From Candidatus Poribacteria bacterium (lineage in GTDB: Bacteria > Poribacteria > WGA-4E > WGA-3G), in NCBI GenBank assembly GCA_022826805.1, contig JAJDUH010000053.1, positions 1 to 58,444 of the forward strand: a stretch of 58,444 nt of DNA, in the 5' to 3' direction. Shown here piece by piece: positions 52,519 through 58,444 of the stretch (the first letter of the stretch is position 1; each line of letters opens with the position of its first letter). Below the pieces are notes generated by a model. The model was given only the letters and a program-made list of their open reading frames with translations, did not search any database and was not told the DNA's origin. The translations under genes and the position numbers were made by a program.

Positions 52519-53960
52519 GCATCGCTGTTATCTTTATCTACCTTGTTATGGTACTGGTTCTCGGTGTGCTGAGCCATAAACTTTTCCGTAATACTGGGGA
52601 AGACTACTTTGTTGCGAGTCGGACTATCAATTGGTTTGTCCTATTGATGACCCTTTTCGGAACGAATATGACAGCGTTCTCGATCCTCGGGGCGTCGGGT
52701 GAAGCCTATCACAGGGGGATTGGTGTTTTTGCGTTGATGGCCTCATCTACGGCTATAGTTGCACCATGCGTATTCCTTTTTATCGGGACCCGTCTCTGGC
52801 AGCTTGGAAAGCGATTTGGCTATGTAACACAGGTGCAGTACTTCCGCGAACGGTGGGAATCCGATGGCTTGGGACTGCTACTCTTCATCGTGCTTGTGCT
52901 GCTGCTCATTCCATATCTGCTCATCGGTGTGATGGGTGGTGGTGGGACATTAGCGACACTCACAGACGGTAAGATTCCACAGTGGATAGGTGGTTTGCTC
53001 ATTTGTATTGTTGTCCTCGGGTACGTTACCTACAGCGGTATGCGAGGCACTGCTTGGGTGAACACCTTCCAAACGTTGGTTTTTATGACGCTCGGAGGTA
53101 TTACCTTTTTCGTCATTGTCCACCGGATGGGTGGGTTTTCAAACGCTGTTTCCAAAGTGGATGCGGGTTTGCTGATGCAAGCGGAGCATATTAAGCCTCT
53201 GGAACTGTTGACATACATCTGTATGCCGCTCTGTGTTGGTATGTTCCCACATATCTTTTCACATTTCCTAACAGCGAAGGAGGCGGGGACATTCCGCTAC
53301 GCAATTATTTTATATCCAGTGTGTATTGCAATCGTTTGGATTCCGAGCGTGCTGCTGGGGATATTAGGAAATGTCGATGTCCCTGGTTTAGAAGGTTCAC
53401 AGGCAAACAACGTACTGATTCAAATGATTCATATACACGCGCCTGGAGTCTTGGCTGGGTTTTTAGGTGCAGGGGTTTTCGCCGCAATTATGTCCTCACT
53501 GGATTCACAATCACTTGCTATTGGAAGCATGTTCACACACGACATCGTTGGGCATTATCGTCGTGGCGCGTTTTCAGAGAAACAGCAAGTGTGGGTCGGA
53601 CGGCTATTTGTGAGCGGTGTGCTTTGTATTACTTATCTTATATCGCTCATCGCCACACCGAGCATTTTCAGGCTCGCCGTTTGGTCATTTACCGGATTCT
53701 CCGGGCTTTTTCCAATTGTGGTTGCAGCACTGTTTTGGCAACGTAGCACAAAGCACGGCGTGTTCGCCGCAATCATAAGTGTTATCTTATTGTGGCTCTA
53801 TTTCTTTCTCCGAAATTGGCAGACCCCCGGGTATACTATCGGTGGAACAGGGATTATGCCTGTTGCGGTTCTAATTGTTGCTTCGTCTTTTATGTTGATA
53901 GTCGTTTCTCTATTCACGAAACCACCGAATCAGCAAATACTTAAAAGATTTTTCAATTAA
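52515..53960 (+). CDS. Sodium:solute symporter family permease
   Basis: 481 residues from ATG 52515, behind GGAGGGAG. Typical SSS fold with about 13 helices: MVLVLGVLSHKLFRNTGEDYFVASR, TMFGTNMTAFSILGASG (seen as LFGTNMTAFSILGASG), GLEGSQANNVLIQMI and FAAIMSSLDSQSLAIGSMF. Transports a carboxylate, sugar or amino acid with sodium. Paired with DUF3311, as in MctP-like and related carriers. Confidence 0.9.
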   Translation: MSIAVIFIYLVMVLVLGVLSHKLFRNTGEDYFVASRTINWFVLLMTLFGTNMTAFSILGASGEAYHRGIGVFALMASSTAIVAPCVFLFIGTRLWQLGKRFGYVTQVQYFRERWESDGLGLLLFIVLVLLLIPYLLIGVMGGGGTLATLTDGKIPQWIGGLLICIVVLGYVTYSGMRGTAWVNTFQTLVFMTLGGITFFVIVHRMGGFSNAVSKVDAGLLMQAEHIKPLELLTYICMPLCVGMFPHIFSHFLTAKEAGTFRYAIILYPVCIAIVWIPSVLLGILGNVDVPGLEGSQANNVLIQMIHIHAPGVLAGFLGAGVFAAIMSSLDSQSLAIGSMFTHDIVGHYRRGAFSEKQQVWVGRLFVSGVLCITYLISLIATPSIFRLAVWSFTGFSGLFPIVVAALFWQRSTKHGVFAAIISVILLWLYFFLRNWQTPGYTIGGTGIMPVAVLIVASSFMLIVVSLFTKPPNQQILKRFFN

Positions 53961-54008
53961 ATCTGAGCAAAACGATTAGAAAAAAAATAAAAAAGGTAAT
54001 AATAGACT

Positions 54009-54788
54009 ATGATACTCAAAAGAACTATCTTACTTCTTTTACTGGTAACGTGCATCTTCGCATGCGAGAGAGTTGAAGAGCCACTTGCGCCCGAACCCCA
54101 AGAACCGGTAGTACTTGAATACGGGACAGTCTCTGGATCTGTCACTGATGCTGAAACAGGAAATCTTATACCTGGGGTGACTGTGACCTTGCTTGAACAA
54201 TCAATGGAAACTGGCTTAGGTGGCATTTACACCTTTCAAAATGTTGTTTATGGGGACAATCATACCTTGATCGTAGAGGATGTAGATTACAAGCCTCATA
54301 ATCAGTCCTTTGCCCTCAGACAGCAACGCGTGACTGTTGATATTGCGCTAACACCGTTGAGGGACACGGTGCAGGAAATGCGGGATTTTTTTGACCGTTT
54401 TTCTGACCTGCTTGAGTCCGTAGACCTGGAAAATATTAAGGCGATTGAAGCGCACTTTTCGGAAACCTATGTCGCTGCAGATGATGACGCTACCCTTTTC
54501 GGTGTGGCATCAGGAATTATTCCTGAGAACTATGCGGATATTGTTCCAGCGATGACCCAACTCTTTGAGGAATATGTTTTTCTTGAATTCTTGTTCAATA
54601 ATATACGAATGGAGATAACGCATGCGAGGAAAGCGGCAGTAACACTTCAGCTTGATGTAAATGCGAGAAAAGAGTTAGATGAGGACTTAAGAGAAATTAA
54701 AGCAGGCTGTAAATTTGATTTCCGCCGTGAAGGGCCAGACTGGAAGATTGTCCATTGGCAACTTCTTGAAATAGACATCCGTTTGTGA
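54009..54788 (+). CDS. Lipoprotein with carboxypeptidase-regulatory-like domain
   Basis: 259 residues, signal and lipobox LLLLVTCIFAC. After a Pro-rich linker (PLAPEPQEPVV) is a CarboxypepD_reg-type beta domain (GTVSGSVTDAETGNLIPGVTV..YTFQNVVYGD), then a C-terminal SnoaL/NTF2-like cup (MTQLFEEYVFLEFLF..WKIVHWQLLEI). No enzymatic motif. An anchored binding or assembly protein of the outer surface; role unknown. Confidence 0.7.
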   Translation: MILKRTILLLLLVTCIFACERVEEPLAPEPQEPVVLEYGTVSGSVTDAETGNLIPGVTVTLLEQSMETGLGGIYTFQNVVYGDNHTLIVEDVDYKPHNQSFALRQQRVTVDIALTPLRDTVQEMRDFFDRFSDLLESVDLENIKAIEAHFSETYVAADDDATLFGVASGIIPENYADIVPAMTQLFEEYVFLEFLFNNIRMEITHARKAAVTLQLDVNARKELDEDLREIKAGCKFDFRREGPDWKIVHWQLLEIDIRL

Positions 54789-54833
54789 TGTCAAAAATGG
54801 CGTTTCCAGACTCGCAGACGACGATATAAGCAC

Positions 54834-55721
54834 CTAACACTGAGCCAAGAAATTCGCAAGGGCTGCGAATTCTGCAATATCCAGTGTTTCGGCACGCCGC
54901 TCAGAAGCTATCCCAAGTTCCTCAAATGCAGCTGCCAACCCGTCAGCTGACGCGAATCTGCCCCTGACTAAAGCATTTTTTAGCATCTTTCGTCGTGTCC
55001 TGAACGCCGTCCGCACTATTCTAAAGAACAGTTCCTCATCTTCAACACTAACCTTCGGATTTTCGCGCATCGTCAGTTTTAAAAGAGCGGAATCTACCTT
55101 CGGTGCAGGATAGAAGTTTTCTGGCGACAGCGTGGCTATTAACGTCGTTTCAGCACGGTAGGCGACACCAATTGTTAACGCACCATAATCCTTCCCTCCA
55201 GGTCCAGCAACAATCCTTTCCGCGACTTCCTTCTGCATCATTAGGACGCAGCTATGGATCTCTTTCTCATGCGCAAGGAGTTTCCACAAGATGGGGGTTG
55301 TGATGTTGTAAGGCAGATTTGCGATGACTTTTGTAGTAGGAACATTCCGTGGGTCGTCAGATTCAAACAGTGAATTGAATTCCAACTTCAGAATATCTGT
55401 GTTAAGGAGTCGAACACGTGCGTTTGTTGATGTTCGTGGATTAAGTTTTGGCTCGTCGGCTGCGTCAAAACGAGCGGCTAAACCCTTATATAGTAACTCG
55501 TCTACCTCAACAGCAATAACCCGTTTGGCACATCGCGCTAAAGCATCAGTGAGGCACCCTAAACCGGCACCGATTTCTATGACGGTGTCGCTATCTGTAA
55601 CTTCTCCAGCTTCAAGAATAATTTTGAGGATCTCTGGATTGACGAGGAAATTTTGTCCTAATTGCTTTTTGGGACGGGTATGATGGAGGGCAAAAAAGTC
55701 ACGGACCTGTCGTTGGTTCAT
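54834..55721 (-). CDS. ksgA: 16S rRNA dimethyladenosine transferase
   Basis: 295 residues; methylates A1518/A1519 during 30S assembly. SAM motif VIEIGAGLGCLTDALA, then VIAVEVDELLYKGL; motif IV KVIANLPYNITTPILWKLL; and QKEVAERIVAGPGGKDYGALT. Last gene of the minus-strand ferredoxin-gmk-coaBC-ksgA block, 14 nt behind coaBC. Confidence 0.95.
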   Translation of the reverse strand: MNQRQVRDFFALHHTRPKKQLGQNFLVNPEILKIILEAGEVTDSDTVIEIGAGLGCLTDALARCAKRVIAVEVDELLYKGLAARFDAADEPKLNPRTSTNARVRLLNTDILKLEFNSLFESDDPRNVPTTKVIANLPYNITTPILWKLLAHEKEIHSCVLMMQKEVAERIVAGPGGKDYGALTIGVAYRAETTLIATLSPENFYPAPKVDSALLKLTMRENPKVSVEDEELFFRIVRTAFRTRRKMLKNALVRGRFASADGLAAAFEELGIASERRAETLDIAEFAALANFLAQC

Positions 55722-55735
55722 CTTTGTTAAACAGC

Positions 55736-56971
55736 CTATTTCGGACCGTTTCGTATCGTAACGACCTTTGTCAGAATTGCGTCCGCTATGTTGCGTTTGG
55801 AATCACGTGGCAATTGTTCGTAAGTGCCGAGTCTATCTAAGAGAGTAACGATGTTGGTGTCAGATTGGAATCCTGCGCCTTCCTCAAGAATGTCATTAGC
55901 AACAATGAGATCGCAATTCTTACGTATCAATTTCTTCTTAGCATTTTCAAGAAGGTCATCCGTTTCGGCAGCAAAACAGACGAGAGTTTGGTGCGTTTTC
56001 TGTTTGCCAAGAGCCTCCGCTATATCTGGATTCCTTTCGAGTGGGAGTGTGAGTGTATCACCGGTCTTTTTAATTTTATGGGGTGTAAATTCACGTGGAC
56101 GGTAATCAGCAGGCGCGCCTGCCATAATAACGATGTCTGTCTCATCGAATACTTCAAGGATTTCGTCATGCATCTGAAGGGTCGTTTCTACGTATTGCGT
56201 TTTGATACCGACAGGTGGAGAGATAGTCGCAGCCCCACTGATTAAACGTACGTCTGCGCCGCGTTGTGCTGCTGCTTCGGCGATAGCATAACCCATCTTG
56301 CCGCTGGAGCGATTGGTAATGAATCGGACTGGATCGATGTATTCGCGCGTCGCCCCTGCTGTCACGAGGACACGTGTGCCTTGCAGATCGTATACCCTTC
56401 CAGTAGGAGCGATCTCCGAATCGCGACGTTTCAGGATACCGCTTACACCTTCAAGGATCGTCTCTACTGTGTTCAAACGTCCTACGCCTTCATAACCGCA
56501 TGCCAAGTCGCCGCTTGCAGGTTCAATGAAATGAAAACCGTGTGTTTTCAAGGTGTTGATATTCCGTTGAACGAAGGGATTCTGCCACATGTGTCCGTTC
56601 ATTGCGGGCGCGAGGAGTGTTGGGCAGTGAACGGAAACGGCGACAGTCGAGAGCGGATCATCGGCGATGCCGTTTGCAAGCTTACCGATAATGTTTGCCG
56701 TCGCTGGAACGATCATAAGTAGATCGGCGCGGTCAGCGAGATCGATGTGGGGTGGTTTCCAATCTGTGCCTGTGTCAAATAGGTCCAAGAGGACAGGATT
56801 CCGTGAGATGACTTGGAATTGCAAAGGCTGGATAAGGCGCGTGGCGTTCTCTGTCATCACGACGTGGACAGAGGCACCGCTTTTGACAAGTTGGCTTGCA
56901 AGGTCTAACGATTTGTGAATGGCGATACCACCCGTGACACCTAAGATAATGGTCCGATCTTTGAATTCCAT
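55736..56971 (-). CDS. coaBC: Bifunctional CoaBC
   Basis: 411 residues: phosphopantothenoylcysteine synthetase/decarboxylase of CoA synthesis. N-terminal flavoprotein CoaC half (ILGVTGGIAIHKSLDLASQLV, VPATANIIGKLANGIADDPLS, APAMNGHMWQNPFVQRNI) and C-terminal CoaB half (RVLVTAGATREYIDPVRFITN, SSGKMGYAIAEAA, DLIVANDILEEGAGFQSDTN). Overlap-free, in the same strand block as gmk. Confidence 0.95.
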   Translation of the reverse strand: MEFKDRTIILGVTGGIAIHKSLDLASQLVKSGASVHVVMTENATRLIQPLQFQVISRNPVLLDLFDTGTDWKPPHIDLADRADLLMIVPATANIIGKLANGIADDPLSTVAVSVHCPTLLAPAMNGHMWQNPFVQRNINTLKTHGFHFIEPASGDLACGYEGVGRLNTVETILEGVSGILKRRDSEIAPTGRVYDLQGTRVLVTAGATREYIDPVRFITNRSSGKMGYAIAEAAAQRGADVRLISGAATISPPVGIKTQYVETTLQMHDEILEVFDETDIVIMAGAPADYRPREFTPHKIKKTGDTLTLPLERNPDIAEALGKQKTHQTLVCFAAETDDLLENAKKKLIRKNCDLIVANDILEEGAGFQSDTNIVTLLDRLGTYEQLPRDSKRNIADAILTKVVTIRNGPK

Positions 56972-57024
56972 ACTTTTTTTCTGAGTTGCAGAAGAGGTTT
57001 CGGTTTTAATCGCCGACTATGAAT

Positions 57025-57693
57025 CTAATCTGTGCAGTCAACATTGAGCAAAGGATTGATTGTCTCTATCAGTTTATCGTCAATACGAGAACGTTCAGCT
57101 GTGATGATCGCTTGAATTTGGTTAACCGCTTGCTGAACTTCGTCTTCTGGATTGCTAACCCAGTAATCATAATGCTCAATCTGGAGAACTTCGGACTTAG
57201 CGATGTCCAAACGCTGCTTCAGTTCCTTTTCTGATTCTGTTTGTCTGCGGCGGAGGCGTTCCTCCAAGGTAGCAAAAGATGGTGGTATGATAAAAATGAG
57301 AAGGCTTCTTGCCGGGGTAAGGTCTTTCTCTCGCTCTCGGATTTGTAGGGAACCCTCTACTTCAATCTCTAAAATGGTATCTTTTCCAGCTTCACGTGCA
57401 GAAACAATTTCAGATTTGAGCGTACCGTAGAGGTTATCGCCGTATTCTGCCCACTCTAAGAAACTGCCTTGCTGAATATGTTCTTCAAATTCTGCTTTTG
57501 ATAGGAAGTGATAGTTAACACCATCCACTTCGCCGGGACGCGGATTACGCGTCGTCGCGGAAACGGATAACTGTAAGGTTTCATCCGCTTCGCAGAGGGC
57601 ATCAATTACACTGCTTTTCCCTGAGCCAGATGGTCCAGAGATGACGATAACAAGGTTCGGTTTATAGAGATGTGTGTTCGCCATTGAGAGCAT
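57025..57693 (-). CDS. gmk: Guanylate kinase
   Basis: 222 residues from ATG 57693, behind AAGGGC (an open frame extends far upstream inside the ferredoxin gene but is not used). P-loop VISGPSGSGKSSVID, then SVSATTRNPRPGEVDGVNYHF, and the WAEYGDNLYGTLKSEI substrate region. Converts GMP to GDP. In many bacteria it pairs with rpoZ and coaBC; coaBC follows. Confidence 0.95.
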   Translation of the reverse strand: MLSMANTHLYKPNLVIVISGPSGSGKSSVIDALCEADETLQLSVSATTRNPRPGEVDGVNYHFLSKAEFEEHIQQGSFLEWAEYGDNLYGTLKSEIVSAREAGKDTILEIEVEGSLQIREREKDLTPARSLLIFIIPPSFATLEERLRRRQTESEKELKQRLDIAKSEVLQIEHYDYWVSNPEDEVQQAVNQIQAIITAERSRIDDKLIETINPLLNVDCTD

Positions 57694-57730
57694 CGCGCCC
57701 TTGAAAAGATGTGTGTAGCGTTTGCAAGTG

Positions 57731-58189
57731 TTAGTCTGCAGCTTCAGCCAACTCCACAAGCACGGGTGATTCAATACGGATAGCGTCCTTGATGCAGACC
57801 TCTTCGCACAGCTTGCAGCCAACACAATCCTTGGGTTTAACCAATTCGCAGATACCGAAGAAACTTTCAGCGTGTTCACCGGTGTCTGGATCCTTGAGTT
57901 CGAGACAGTCCCATGGACAAATATGGACACAGAAGTCGCATCCAGAGCAGAGTTCTTCGTAGATAACAGCGATAGGTCGGTGCGTTGGGCGGCGGATGAA
58001 TTTGCACACCTCGCCGAACTGATCTCGGATCGCCTCGACAGGGCAGACCATCCCGCATGCGCTGCAGTCAATACAAATGTTTGGATCGATAATGTGCAGC
58101 ATATTCCTATCGCCTGTTATTGCGTCAACCGGGCAATTGGTTAAACATGCCATACATCCAATACATTCGTCAGTGATATAGTATGCCAT
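57731..58189 (-). CDS. Ferredoxin with four 4Fe-4S cluster motifs
   Basis: 152 residues from ATG 58189 (the frame to 58225 crosses a repeat). Four CxxCxxCxxxC(P) clusters: CIGCMACLTNCP, CIDCSACGMVCP, CSGCDFCVHICP, CVGCKLCEEVC. This is a polyferredoxin of the electron-transfer type; no oxidoreductase partner adjoins. AGGA precedes ATG. First gene of the gmk-coaBC-ksgA block; promoter at 58259-58287. Confidence 0.9.
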   Translation of the reverse strand: MAYYITDECIGCMACLTNCPVDAITGDRNMLHIIDPNICIDCSACGMVCPVEAIRDQFGEVCKFIRRPTHRPIAVIYEELCSGCDFCVHICPWDCLELKDPDTGEHAESFFGICELVKPKDCVGCKLCEEVCIKDAIRIESPVLVELAEAAD

Positions 58190-58210
58190 AAATCCTCTTC
58201 CTGTTTCGCT

Positions 58211-58231
58211 GGCGAGATCTCCCAACCTCGC
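58211..58231. repeat. GGCGAGATCTCCCAACCTCGC hairpin repeat
   Basis: Copy of the intergenic hairpin family in the leader of the ferredoxin operon; the two arms are partly mismatched (GAGAT versus ACCTC). Confidence 0.6.
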
Positions 58232-58258
58232 AAAATTTCATGAAACTTCAATACATAT

Positions 58259-58287
58259 ATTTTACCACAATCTTTACAAATTGTCAA
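58259..58287 (-). promoter_or_regulatory. Sigma70 promoter of the ferredoxin operon
   Basis: Minus strand TTGACA (58287-58282), 17-nt spacer, TAAAAT (58264-58259). Confidence 0.65.
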
Positions 58288-58320
58288 GTGTGTTTTTTGC
58301 AGGAGTAGGGTCATTTAGTT

Positions 58321-58444
58321 TTAAAAATTATTTTTCAAAAGTTTCATAGCCTGTTTAGGATGTGCGGCGAAATATCGCATTGTTTTAGCGATAGCCTTGT
58401 ATCCTGCTAAGCGTAATATGGAAAGTGCGGTGTTGCGCAAAGCC
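58321..58444 (-). pseudogene. C-terminal end of a DDE transposase (ISAs1/H-repeat type)
   Basis: Runs off the right edge. The visible 40 residues read ALRNTALSILRLAGYKAIAK..YFAAHPKQAMKLLKNNF (shown in parts), the typical tail of ISAs1-family transposases (..RN..L.LLR..G..NIA..LR.FAA.P..AL.L). Whether the gene is intact cannot be seen. Confidence 0.55.

Noticed and set aside
57694..58071. N-terminal extension of guanylate kinase
   Set aside because: The frame upstream of 57693 is the antisense-frame shadow of the ferredoxin gene; the P-loop sits at the normal distance from ATG 57693.

Overview
The window reads as a bacterial chromosome from a deep-branching, uncultivated lineage. The recurring mix of phytanoyl-CoA dioxygenase-like proteins, Gfo/Idh/MocA oxidoreductases, an FG-GAP/ASPIC protein, a very large multi-pass membrane protein, TRAP and SSS carriers, and intergenic GGCGAGGTT..AACCTCGCC hairpins is what I associate with Candidatus Poribacteria and relatives. 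This is inference; no rRNA is present to prove it.

Layout. 0.5-12.9 kb: a small hypothetical gene, selA (selenocysteine synthesis) overlapping a formylglycine-generating-enzyme-like lipoprotein, an ABC ATPase, an AddA-type helicase-nuclease, catabolic or secreted proteins and a Cu/Zn superoxide dismutase lipoprotein. 13-22 kb: an island with strong promoters carrying an ImmA/IrrE-like plus DUF4411 pair, a large HEPN-DUF499 ATPase, remnants of a PIN toxin-antitoxin pair and a DUF1156 adenine methylase; this looks like a defence island. 22-29 kb: a broken GIY-YIG nuclease gene, a solute-binding lipoprotein, a Gfo/PhyH/enolase-superfamily catabolic run and an argD-like aminotransferase. 29-34 kb: a lipoprotein, ispE, tRNA-Gln, rplY, an amidase, a GerMN protein and pth, an order reminiscent of lolB-ispE-tRNA-Gln-prs-rplY-pth but without prs. 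34-44 kb: a D-threonine-aldolase-like enzyme, maf, an iolB-like gene, yajC, queA, ruvB, ruvA and yebC. 43.8-44.1 kb: a structured non-coding segment that resembles a decayed TnpB 3' end with an IS200/IS605-type terminal hairpin. 45-58 kb: a selenoprotein gene, a PAP2-like gene, PhyH/Gfo genes, a TRAP permease with in-frame palindromic repeats, DUF3311-SSS, and a ferredoxin-gmk-coaBC-ksgA operon. A transposase tail lies at the right edge.

The main discovery is at 45626-46639 (minus strand). What looks like three broken peroxiredoxin fragments is one continuous reading frame with two in-frame UGA codons. Each UGA sits exactly where the peroxidatic cysteine of a BCP/PrxQ-type domain should be (PKDFTGG-U-T and PRDFGRG-U-T), and each is followed, after the same 14-nt spacing, by a hairpin beginning CTCGCTCCGTGAT, as expected of bacterial SECIS elements. 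The gene has a perfect consensus promoter, a strong ribosome binding site, an N-terminal export signal and a closely coupled downstream gene, and selA lies in the same window. I interpret it as an exported tandem double-selenocysteine peroxiredoxin.

Secondary interests are the HEPN-DUF499/DUF1156 island, hairpin repeats with a constant loop but co-varying stems, palindromic repeats translated inside a transporter, the orphan IS605-like structured element, and several gene remnants (PIN toxin, cydA start, GIY-YIG nuclease).
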